Assembly (NCBI RefSeq): GCF_030767025.1
Contig: NZ_JASITE010000007.1
Coordinates: 310,001-374,000, forward strand
Reading direction: 5' to 3'
DNA: 64,000 nucleotides
Origin: Nocardia sp. CC227C
GTDB lineage: Bacteria; Actinomycetota; Actinomycetes; Mycobacteriales; Mycobacteriaceae
How positions within the stretch are numbered: the stretch's first letter is position 1; every line of letters begins with the position of its first letter. Of the stretch, positions 7,791-14,812 are shown piece by piece. A program made the position numbers and the translations under genes. The notes beneath the pieces are model-generated. The model ran no database searches and was not told the DNA's origin. It was given only the letters and a program-made list of their open reading frames with translations.

Positions 7791-9362
7791 GTGACCACAT
7801 CCCACTGCCCGCGCGCGAGCGCACCGGTCGACCCCCGCGACGCTGGGCCGCGTGATGCCGGGTCGTGTGACGCTGGCCCGCGTGATGCTGGGTCGCGTGA
7901 TGCCGGGTCGCGCGAAGCCGGGGCGCGTGGAGCTGGCCCGCGTGATGCCGGGTCGTGTGATGCCGGGCCGCGTGGAGCTGGCCCGCGTGGAGCTGGCCCG
8001 CGTGATGCCGGGCCGCGCGAAACCGAGCCGTGTGAAGCCGAATCGCGTGACGAGCGCTGGGCTGAACTGCACCGAGTGCCGCGTGACGAGCGCTGGGCCG
8101 AACTGCACCGAGTACCGCGTGACGACCGCTGGGCCGAACTGCACCGGGTGCCGCGCCGCTGGCGGGCCGCCCTGGGACGGCCGGTGGCGGCCGCACTGTT
8201 CCGCAACGCCGTGCGACGGTTGCCGCTGTTGGTCGAGTTGCCGGACGGTCGCGTCCTGGGCCGCGCCGACGACCCGGCGGCACCCCGCATGCTCATCCAC
8301 GACCCCGACGGCCTCGCCGGCCGGATCGCGGTCGGCGGCCTCATCGGCTTCGGCGAGTCGTACATGGCCGGCGAGTGGTCCGCGCCGGATCTGCCCGGTG
8401 TGCTCACCGTCCTCGCCGCGCATATCGACCGGTTGGTCCCGCCGTTGCTGCAAACCCTGCGGACGCTGTGCCTGCCGACGCTGCCGCGCGGCATGCGCGC
8501 CACCGAATCGGGCGCGGCGCGCAATGCGGCACACCACTACGACCTGTCCAACGACTTCTTCGCGCTGTGGCTGGACGAGACCATGACCTACTCCGCGGCG
8601 GACTTCGACCGGCCGGACCCGCCGCCGGTATGGGACGACCTCGCCGCCGCCCAGCGCCGCAAGATCGACCGACTGCTGGACGCCGCCGGTGTCGGACCGG
8701 GCACCTCGGTACTCGAAATCGGCACCGGCTGGGGCGAATTGGCCATCCGGGCGGCGGCCCGCGGGGCCACGGTGCGATCCATCACGCTCTCCCGGGAGCA
8801 GCGCCGACTGGCCCGCGAACGCGTCGCCGCGGCCGGGCTGACGGACCGGGTCACCATCGACCTGCTCGACTACCGCGCCGTGGACGGCCACTACGACGCC
8901 GTGGTGTCGGTGGAGATGATCGAGGCGGTCGGCTACGAGTACCTGCCCGACTACCTGACCACCCTGGAACGGGTGCTGGCCCCCGGTGGCCGGATCGCCG
9001 TCCAGGCCATCACCATGCCGCACGACCGGATGCTCGCCAGTAGACGCACCTACACCTGGGTGCACAAATACATCTTCCCCGGCGGTTTCCTGCCCTCGGA
9101 AACGCTGCTCACCCAACGGCTTTCGGACCATACCGGACTGCGGGTGCGCCAGCGGCAGGCGATCGGACAACACTACGCGCACACCCTGCGGTTGTGGCGG
9201 GAGCGGTTCACCGCCGCCACCGACCAGATGGCCGCACAGGGTTTCGACCGCACCTTCCGCAGGATGTGGCGGTTCTACCTGGCCTACTCGGAAGCGGGCT
9301 TCCGATCCGGCTACCTGAATGTGGTGCAACTCGTCCTCGAACATCCGGAGGTGACCCGATGA
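7791..9362 (+). CDS. Cyclopropane-fatty-acyl-phospholipid synthase-like methyltransferase with repeat-expanded N-terminus
   Basis: 523 residues. The core from about residue 125 is a CFA/mycolic-acid methyltransferase: YDLSNDFFALWLDETMTYS at ~248, the SAM motif VLEIGTGWGELAIRAA at ~305, and VSVEMIEAVGYEYLPDY at ~373. It would transfer a methyl(ene) group from SAM to an unsaturated phospholipid acyl chain. The first ~122 residues are unusual: degenerate RDAGS/RDAGP pentapeptides followed by three 12-residue units DERWAELHRVPR. GTG 7791 has TAGGAGG upstream. Located downstream of DUF1365 and overlapping the next gene by ATGA. The family is about 400 residues, so the repeats are an added extension. 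Confidence 0.9.
   Translation: MTTSHCPRASAPVDPRDAGPRDAGSCDAGPRDAGSRDAGSREAGARGAGPRDAGSCDAGPRGAGPRGAGPRDAGPRETEPCEAESRDERWAELHRVPRDERWAELHRVPRDDRWAELHRVPRRWRAALGRPVAAALFRNAVRRLPLLVELPDGRVLGRADDPAAPRMLIHDPDGLAGRIAVGGLIGFGESYMAGEWSAPDLPGVLTVLAAHIDRLVPPLLQTLRTLCLPTLPRGMRATESGAARNAAHHYDLSNDFFALWLDETMTYSAADFDRPDPPPVWDDLAAAQRRKIDRLLDAAGVGPGTSVLEIGTGWGELAIRAAARGATVRSITLSREQRRLARERVAAAGLTDRVTIDLLDYRAVDGHYDAVVSVEMIEAVGYEYLPDYLTTLERVLAPGGRIAVQAITMPHDRMLASRRTYTWVHKYIFPGGFLPSETLLTQRLSDHTGLRVRQRQAIGQHYAHTLRLWRERFTAATDQMAAQGFDRTFRRMWRFYLAYSEAGFRSGYLNVVQLVLEHPEVTR
7836..8156 (+). repeat. Coding tandem repeats in the CFA-like gene
   Basis: From 7836 to about 8048 a degenerate GC-rich unit of 15 bp (type GCGTGATGCCGGGTC) encodes RDAGS-like pentapeptides. 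It is followed by three 36-bp units at 8049-8084, 8085-8120 and 8121-8156 encoding DERWAELHRVPR, DERWAELHRVPR and DDRWAELHRVPR. All units are multiples of three, keeping the frame open. Confidence 0.9.
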
Positions 9363-9763
9363 ACCCCGCTACCCCGACCCGGCTACTGGGCCTCGCGACG
9401 GCGGGCTACGGTCTCGCGGTGGCCATCCGGCCCGAGATCATGCTGCACCCGGCCGGATTGGGCACCGACGAGGAACCGGAGTTGCGGCCGCTGGCCCGCC
9501 TGATCGCGCTGCGGGACCTGGCCTGCGGGCTGGTCATGGCGGGAGCGAGCGACCCGCGCGCGCGGCGGGCCGCCACCGCGATCCGGGTGGCGTCCGACAC
9601 CGCCGACACCGCCGTGCTCGCCCGAGCGCTGCGCGGCCGTCCCGAACGGCCGAAGACCCTGCTGGTGACGTCCGGCTGGGCACTGCTGTGTGCCCTGAGC
9701 GCCGGATACGGGCGGTGGGGTGCGGGTAGGCGCGCGTCCGGCGGGAACGACGTGGTGCGCTGA
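9359..9763 (+). CDS. Small membrane protein of unknown function
   Basis: 134 residues with three or four hydrophobic stretches (LLGLATAGYGLAVAI, LIALRDLACGLVMAG, LLVTSGWALLCALSAGY). No family recognised. The ATG overlaps the CFA-like stop as ATGA, and its own stop overlaps the MerR start as TGATG, so it is an internal member of the light-stress operon. Its position suggests a role in membrane or lipid response, but that is guesswork. Confidence 0.75.
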   Translation: MNPATPTRLLGLATAGYGLAVAIRPEIMLHPAGLGTDEEPELRPLARLIALRDLACGLVMAGASDPRARRAATAIRVASDTADTAVLARALRGRPERPKTLLVTSGWALLCALSAGYGRWGAGRRASGGNDVVR

Positions 9764-10827
9764 TGCGCACCGATCCGGCGCGGACCGAGCTCATCGAGCC
9801 GACCGAGGCTCCCGTTGCGACCGGGTCCACCGAGCCGACGGAGGCTCCCGTTGCGACCGAGCCTACCGAGCCGACCGAGGTGCCTGTTGCGACCGGGCCG
9901 ACCGAGGTGCCTGTTGCGACCGAGTCGACCGAGTCGACCGTTGCGACCGAGTCGACCGAGGTGCCCGTCGTGACCGAGTACACGGTCGGCTCGGTGGCGA
10001 AGCTGCTCGGCCTTCCCGTCGCGACGCTGCGCAGCTGGAATCAGCGCTACGGTCTCGGCCCGCAACGGCATCGGCCCGGCCGCCACCGCCACTACACCAC
10101 CGAGGATCTCGCCGTGGTGACGCGCATGGTGGAACTGGTGCGGGCCGGGGCCAGCCCGGTCAGCGCGGCGCGGGCGGCGAAAACCGTGCTCGGACCCGCG
10201 CCCCCGCTCGGCGACGTCGGTCCGGTGGTGGCCGCCGCCGAACGTATGGACGTCTCCGGACTGCTCGCACTGGTCACCGCGCACCTGGCGCACCACGGGG
10301 TGGTGGAGACGTGGAATCGGCTGTGCCGCCCCGCCTTCGGCGCGATCGTGGAGCGGCAGCGGCGCGGTGACGGCTATATCGATGTGGAGCATGTGCTGTC
10401 GTGGGCCCTGACCACCGGCCTGCACCGCACCGTGCCCGCCCTGACCGACAAGGATCGGCAGCGGCCGGTCGTGCTGGCCTGCGCGGCCGAGGAGCATCAC
10501 GTGCTGCCGCTCGAGGTGTTGCGGGCCGCGCTGGCCGAACAGGGGCGGCCCACCCTGATGCTCGGGGCGGCCGTCCCCGCCGACGCCCTGCTGGACGCGC
10601 TCGCCCGCCGGGCCGGTCCGGCCGTCGTGGTGCTGTGGTCGAAGACATCGGATACGGCGCGCCCGGAACCGATTCGGATCGCCGACAATCCCGCCATCGA
10701 CCTGGTGCTGGCCGGACCGGGCTGGGCGGGAAAGGAATTCGCGCACGGTATCCGCCACGTCGACTCGCTCGAGGCGGCCGTGGCCGCGGTGGACGAACTC
10801 AGCCGAGACGATCGACCGCCGCGCTGA
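9763..10827 (+). CDS. MerR family regulator, CarH/LitR-type, with repeat N-terminus
   Basis: 354 residues. Residues ~1-70 are a low-complexity EPTEAPVAT repeat. A MerR winged helix follows (YTVGSVAKLLGLPVATLRSWNQRYGLGPQRHRPGRHRHYTTEDL, ~72-115), and the C-terminus has the helical bundle plus B12-binding fold of CarH photoreceptors. Two ligand motifs are partly kept: QRRGDGYIDVEH aligns with the W-x9-EH motif but has Gln for the adenosylcobalamin-capping Trp, and EEHHVL aligns with ExHxxG without the Gly. It may therefore sense light differently or without B12. Last gene of the lipocalin operon; its 3' end overlaps the convergent second MerR gene by 29 bp. Confidence 0.88.
   Translation: MRTDPARTELIEPTEAPVATGSTEPTEAPVATEPTEPTEVPVATGPTEVPVATESTESTVATESTEVPVVTEYTVGSVAKLLGLPVATLRSWNQRYGLGPQRHRPGRHRHYTTEDLAVVTRMVELVRAGASPVSAARAAKTVLGPAPPLGDVGPVVAAAERMDVSGLLALVTAHLAHHGVVETWNRLCRPAFGAIVERQRRGDGYIDVEHVLSWALTTGLHRTVPALTDKDRQRPVVLACAAEEHHVLPLEVLRAALAEQGRPTLMLGAAVPADALLDALARRAGPAVVVLWSKTSDTARPEPIRIADNPAIDLVLAGPGWAGKEFAHGIRHVDSLEAAVAAVDELSRDDRPPR
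9785..9972 (+). repeat. Coding tandem repeat in MerR gene
   Basis: Imperfect units of about 30 bp built on gaggctcccgttgcgaccg, encoding EPTEAPVATG / EPTEVPVATG / ESTEVPVVTE. Frame is preserved and the repeats end directly before the winged-helix domain. Confidence 0.8.
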
Positions 10828-11641
10828 GACTGTCCAGCCGGGTGGCGGACTCGGGCAGGATGAGGGTGTCCCAGCCGGGGCCGCCGAGGTAGACCGTCGC
10901 GTCGGCGTCGTCGCACACCCGGATCGCCGAGGTGAGCGCGGTGGACTCCTGCTGCGACCACAACAGCACGGTGGCCGGGGACGGCACCCGCGCCAGGGTG
11001 TCGGCCAGGGCGGCGGTCGGCACGTCCGGGCCGAGCATATGCGCGCCCGTGCCGCGTTCGGCCAGCGCCGCGCGGAGCACTTCCAGTGGTAGCGAGTGGG
11101 TTTCGCCGCTGGTACAGGCCAGCACCGGCGATCCGGGCGGTGTGTCGGGCGGGGGAGCGGCACGGTGCAGGGTGGCGATGATGCACCAGGACAGCAGGTG
11201 CTCCACATCGACGCAGCCCTCCCCGCCGAGCTGGCGCGCCACGATATCGGCGAAGGCGGGGCGGCACAGCCGATCCCAGGTGTCGATCACCCCGTAATCG
11301 CGCAGGTGGGTGTCCAGCAGCGCGCATACCGCCCGGCTCTCCAGGGCGAACGCGGCGGTGAGCAGCGCGGCCTTGTCGCCGAGGGACAGCGCGGGACCGC
11401 GGGCGGTCGCGGCGGCTCCGGCCGGGGTCGCACCCGCTCGGATGAGATCCACCATCCGGGTGAGCACGGCGATGTCGGCCTCGGTGTACAGGCGGTGCCG
11501 ACCCGGCCGGTCCTGCTGCGGTCCGATGCCGTAGCGCCGGTTCCAACTGCGCAGGGTGGCGGTGGGCACCCCGATCCGCTCGGCCACCGTGCGCACGGAG
11601 TACCCGGCGTGCTCGGAGGTGGGCTTGGGACCGTCTGGCAT
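10799..11641 (-). CDS. MerR family regulator, CarH/LitR-type paralogue
   Basis: 280 residues with the same architecture as the convergent MerR but without the N-terminal repeats. Winged helix YSVRTVAERIGVPTATLRSWNRRYGIGPQQDRPGRHRLYTEADI begins at about residue 14. In the sensor half, QLGGEGCVDVEH replaces W-x9-EH and GETHSLP keeps ExH but not the final Gly. Both paralogues share the Trp-to-Gln change. ATG 11641 is used because an upstream in-frame start would run through a hairpin at 11682-11705. The 29-bp tail-to-tail overlap with the other MerR could let the two transcripts interfere. Confidence 0.85.
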   Translation of the reverse strand: MPDGPKPTSEHAGYSVRTVAERIGVPTATLRSWNRRYGIGPQQDRPGRHRLYTEADIAVLTRMVDLIRAGATPAGAAATARGPALSLGDKAALLTAAFALESRAVCALLDTHLRDYGVIDTWDRLCRPAFADIVARQLGGEGCVDVEHLLSWCIIATLHRAAPPPDTPPGSPVLACTSGETHSLPLEVLRAALAERGTGAHMLGPDVPTAALADTLARVPSPATVLLWSQQESTALTSAIRVCDDADATVYLGGPGWDTLILPESATRLDSLSAAVDRLG

Positions 11642-11681
11642 GTCCTGATTGTGCCTGGCGTGTCCGACCGATCCGATCACG

Positions 11682-11705
11682 CCCGGCGCGAGTGTCCGCG
11701 CCGGG
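11682..11705 (-). terminator. Hairpin downstream of the amidase gene
   Basis: CCCGGCGCG and CGCGCCGGG, a perfect 9-bp stem with a 6-nt loop, between the 3' end of the isochorismatase-type gene (11744) and the MerR start (11641). A likely terminator that separates the catabolic operon from the regulator. Confidence 0.55.
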
Positions 11706-11743
11706 TGCCCGCCCCGCACTCGGCGGCACGGGCGCGGGCGAGG

Positions 11744-12361
11744 TCAGGGCAGTAGGCGCAGTGCCGCGTCCAGGCTCAGGACGTCGGCGTATTTCGCGTC
11801 CAGATCGTAGAGATTGGCGTCGTGCAGGCGCGGATCGCGGTCGCCGCACGCGTCGGCGACCACCATGGGGCGGAAGCCGTGTTGCAGCGCGTCGGTGGCG
11901 GTGGCGCGGACACAGCCGCTGGTCGTCAGGCCGGTGATGAGCAGCGTGTCGATTCCGGCCGCCGTCAGGTTGGCGGCCAGGGCGGTGCCGTGGAAGGCGC
12001 TGGGGTACTGCTTGACCACCACGCATTCGCCGCGCAGCGGTGCGGGGTCGTCGAGGAAGTCGGCAAGCGGATTGCCCTCCTCGAAGACCGCCAGGGTGGG
12101 CACCTTGCGCCGGAACAGTCCGCCCTCCGCGGTGCCCGGTCGATAGCTGACCCGGGTGAACAGCACCGGGTACCCGCTCGCGCGGGCCCGGTGCACCACG
12201 GCGGCGGCGGCTTCGACCGCCGACTCCACCGGCGCGCGCAGCGGCGAGCCGTCGGTCAGATAGGCGGCGCAGATGTCGACCACCAGCACCGCGGGCCGCG
12301 CTCCGGGCCCGAGGCGCTGCCCGTACCCGGCGCTGCGCGCGTCCTCGGCGAGATCCTTCAC
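11744..12361 (-). CDS. Isochorismatase-family cysteine hydrolase (N-carbamoyl/maleamate amidase type)
   Basis: 205 residues. The Asp-Lys-Cys triad of the family is visible: Asp in AVLVVDICAAYL (~29), Lys in CVVVKQYPSAFHGT (~115) and Cys in LLITGLTTSGCVRATATDAL (~150). Opening with ICAAYLTDGSPL, it looks most like N-carbamoylsarcosine or maleamate amidohydrolases, which release ammonia from a linear amide. GTG 12361 is preceded by GAGGGG at 7-bp spacing. Encoded 11 bp after the CoA-transferase stop in the same direction, suggesting it acts on an open-chain amide in the same pathway as the hydantoinase-like enzyme at 18496 (inference). Confidence 0.85.
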   Translation of the reverse strand: MKDLAEDARSAGYGQRLGPGARPAVLVVDICAAYLTDGSPLRAPVESAVEAAAAVVHRARASGYPVLFTRVSYRPGTAEGGLFRRKVPTLAVFEEGNPLADFLDDPAPLRGECVVVKQYPSAFHGTALAANLTAAGIDTLLITGLTTSGCVRATATDALQHGFRPMVVADACGDRDPRLHDANLYDLDAKYADVLSLDAALRLLP

Positions 12362-12372
12362 ACGCACGCCCC

Positions 12373-13587
12373 TCAGATCACGCCGTGGTCGGCGAGGGCG
12401 GCCATGCGGTCGGCGGGCAGGCCCAGGACGTCGCCGTACACCTCGGCATTGTGCTCGCCCAGTTCCGGTCCGCAGTGCCGGATGGTGCCCGGGGTGGCGC
12501 TGAGTTTGGGCACCACATTGTGCATGGGCAGTTCGCCGAATTCCGGATGCGCGATGCGCACGATGGCCTCGCGGGCCGCGAAGTGCGGATCGGCGAACAT
12601 ATCCCGGGCGGTGAAGATGCGGCCCGCCGGAACACCCGCCCGGTGCAGTCGCTCCAGCAGGTCGTCGGCGGTGGCGGTGGCGGTCCACGCGCCGATGACC
12701 TCGTCGAGTTCGGCCATCCGCGCGCCCCGGCCGGTATGCGTGGAATACCGTTCGTCAGTGGCCAATTCGGGGCGGCCCATGAGTTCGGCCAGCCGCGCGA
12801 ACACGGTGTCCTGGTTGGCCGCGATGAGGATCATCTCGCCCGCCGCGGTGGGATACACATTGCTGGGCGCGACATTCGGCAGCACCGATCCGGTGCGCTC
12901 GCGCTGATAGCCGGTGACGGCGTATTCGGGCAGCAGCGATTCCATCATGGCCAGCACCGCCTCGTAGATGGCGGAGTCCACCAGCTGTCCCTGCCCGGTG
13001 CGTTCCCGGTGGTGCAGCGCGGTCAGGGTGCCGATGGTGGCGAAGACGGCGGCGAGCGAGTCGCCGAGGGAGATGCCGGTGCGCGCGGGCGGGTGGTCGG
13101 GATCGCCGGTGGTGTAGCGGATGCCGCCCATGGCCTCGCCGATGGAGCCGTAGCCGGCGCGCGGCGCGTACGGCCCGGTCTGGCCGTAGCCGGTGACCCG
13201 CACCATGATCAGGCCGGGATTGTCGGCCCGTAGGCGGTCGTAGTCGAGTCCCCAGCGTTCCATGGTGCCGGGCCGGAAGTTCTCGATGACGATATCGGCG
13301 CGGGCGATGAGTTCGCGCGCCAGCCGCTGGCCCTCCTCCCGGCGCAGATCGCAGGTGACCGATTTCTTGTTGCGCGCCACCACCGGCCACCACAGCGATT
13401 TGCCCTGGGACTGTTCCCGGCCCCACTGGCGCATGGGATCTCCGCTGCCGGGCGCCTCCAGTTTGATCACCTCCGCTCCGAAGTCGCCGAGCAGCTGTCC
13501 GCAGAACGGCCCGGCCAGCAGTTGGCCCATCTCGATCACGCGCAGATCGGACAGCGGCCCGGGGGACGGGTTCGGTGCGGCGGCCAT
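12373..13587 (-). CDS. CaiB/BaiF family III CoA-transferase (1)
   Basis: 404 residues, full length. Landmarks: DLRVIEMGQLLAGPFCGQLLGDFGAEVIKLE at the N-terminus, WPVVARNKKSVTCDLR (~72), DIVIENFRPGTMERWGL (~107) and GTLTALHHRERTGQGQLVDSAIYE (~203). It should move CoA between carboxylic acids. By eye, the position of the nucleophilic Asp in formyl-CoA transferase (YD motif) is Gly here (RAGYGSIGEAMGG). ATG 13587 has GGAGG at 5 bp. Divergent from the HMG-CoA-lyase-like gene across an operator-like inverted repeat; the amidase gene follows downstream. Confidence 0.9.
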   Translation of the reverse strand: MAAAPNPSPGPLSDLRVIEMGQLLAGPFCGQLLGDFGAEVIKLEAPGSGDPMRQWGREQSQGKSLWWPVVARNKKSVTCDLRREEGQRLARELIARADIVIENFRPGTMERWGLDYDRLRADNPGLIMVRVTGYGQTGPYAPRAGYGSIGEAMGGIRYTTGDPDHPPARTGISLGDSLAAVFATIGTLTALHHRERTGQGQLVDSAIYEAVLAMMESLLPEYAVTGYQRERTGSVLPNVAPSNVYPTAAGEMILIAANQDTVFARLAELMGRPELATDERYSTHTGRGARMAELDEVIGAWTATATADDLLERLHRAGVPAGRIFTARDMFADPHFAAREAIVRIAHPEFGELPMHNVVPKLSATPGTIRHCGPELGEHNAEVYGDVLGLPADRMAALADHGVI

Positions 13588-13629
13588 GCGTCGCCTCCAT
13601 TCCGGTGAGTGTGCGAAAGTGGTAACACT

Positions 13630-13646
13630 GTATCCCTGAGAGAAAC
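13630..13646 (+). promoter_or_regulatory. Putative IclR operator, site B
   Basis: GTATCCCTGAGAGAAAC in the divergent region between the first CoA-transferase and the HMG-CoA-lyase-like gene. The GTTTC-N7-GAAAC pattern has one mismatch, and the element is embedded in a wider CACTGT...ACAGTG inverted repeat (13626-13650). Confidence 0.55.
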
Positions 13647-13681
13647 AGTGCGGCAAGATGAACGAATGCGGGAGGACGGGC

Positions 13682-14590
13682 GTGGAAGTCACGGTGCTGG
13701 AGGTCGCCCCGCGCGACGGATTGCAGAACGAACGCGCGCTGGTCGCGACAGCCGACAAGATCCGCCTGATCGAACGGTCGGTCGAGGCCGGGCTGCGCCG
13801 CATCGAAGCCGTGAGTTTCGTGAATCCGCAACGAGTTCCGCAGATGGCGGACGCCGAGGCGGTGATGGCGGGCGTACCCAGGGTCCCCGGCGTCTCGTAC
13901 GCCGGACTGGTGTTCAACGACCGGGGTTTGGACCGCGCCCTGGCGACCGACGTCGACGAGATCAATGTCGTTGTGGTGGCGACGGATACGTTCAGCCGAC
14001 GCAATCAGAACTGCACCACCGCCGAGGGCGTGGAGCGCTGGTCGGCGCTGGCACGCCGCGCCGCCGCGCACGGACTGCGCCGCACCGTGACCATCGCCGC
14101 CGCCTTCGGCTGCCCCTTCGAGGGGGAGGTGTCGTCGGCGGCGGTACTGGAACTGGTCCGCCGGGTGGCGACGGCCGAACCCGATGAGATCGCGCTGGCC
14201 GACACCATCGGCGTCGGCACCCCCGACCGGGTGCGCACCCTGGTGGCGGGCGTCGCCGCCCTGGCTCCGGGCATCCCCGTGCGCTGCCATTTCCACAACA
14301 CCCGGAACACCGGCTACGCCAATGCGGTCGCCGCGCTCGAGGCGGGTGCGCGCATCCTGGACGCCAGCACCGGCGGCGTCGGCGGCTGCCCGTTCGCGCC
14401 CGCCGCCACCGGCAATATCGCCACCGAGGACCTGCTGTATCTGCTGCACCGCATGAATATCGGCACCGGGGTGCGTGCGGAGGCGGTGAGCGCGACCGGT
14501 ACCTGGCTGGGGGAGGTACTGGGCGAGCCCGTCCCCGCGCTGCTCGGCCGCGCCGGAGGCTTCCCTCCGGCGCGGCCGGGATCGCGGTGA
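13682..14590 (+). CDS. Hydroxymethylglutaryl-CoA lyase family enzyme
   Basis: 302 residues from GTG 13682 (GGGAGG 7 bp upstream; ATG 13658 is an alternative adding 8 residues). HMGL-like TIM barrel: VEVTVLEVAPRDGLQNE at the start, EAVSFVNPQRVPQMADAE (~43), metal ligands in CHFHNTRNTGYAN (~200), and the signature loop GGVGGCPFAPAATGN (~233) with the active-site Cys. It would cleave a 3-hydroxy-3-methylglutaryl-CoA-like thioester to acetyl-CoA plus a 3-keto acid. Divergent from a CoA-transferase that could make its substrate. No leucine-degradation genes are nearby, so the natural substrate may differ. Confidence 0.9.
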   Translation: MEVTVLEVAPRDGLQNERALVATADKIRLIERSVEAGLRRIEAVSFVNPQRVPQMADAEAVMAGVPRVPGVSYAGLVFNDRGLDRALATDVDEINVVVVATDTFSRRNQNCTTAEGVERWSALARRAAAHGLRRTVTIAAAFGCPFEGEVSSAAVLELVRRVATAEPDEIALADTIGVGTPDRVRTLVAGVAALAPGIPVRCHFHNTRNTGYANAVAALEAGARILDASTGGVGGCPFAPAATGNIATEDLLYLLHRMNIGTGVRAEAVSATGTWLGEVLGEPVPALLGRAGGFPPARPGSR

Positions 14591-14773
14591 TTCCGGATCA
14601 GGAGGCCCGGGAGGTTCGCGGCAGCTGTTCGAGCACCGCCTCGCCGCCCGCCGAATGTCAGCACGGGCGGCACGGACTGCTGCGCACCTTGTCGGAGGGC
14701 GTGGTGGCCTTGCCGAAGGGGTCGGCAACGTTGTGCAGGGTGGTGCTGCCGCCGGGCCGCGGACGTGCGAGAA

Positions 14774-14792
14774 CAGCCCGGCGGCCGGGCTG
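14774..14792. terminator. Perfect hairpin between convergent genes
   Basis: CAGCCCGGCGGCCGGGCTG, a 19-bp perfect palindrome around one base, inside the 222-bp gap between the HMG-CoA-lyase-like and MmgE/PrpD genes. The rest of the gap shows no gene. Confidence 0.5.
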
Positions 14793-14812
14793 CTCGCGCA
14801 GGCGGGTGAGGG

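Noticed and set aside
9763..11641. Cobalamin riboswitch near the B12-type regulators
   Set aside because: No B12-box-like sequence or suitable leader was found; the first MerR has no leader because it overlaps the preceding gene.
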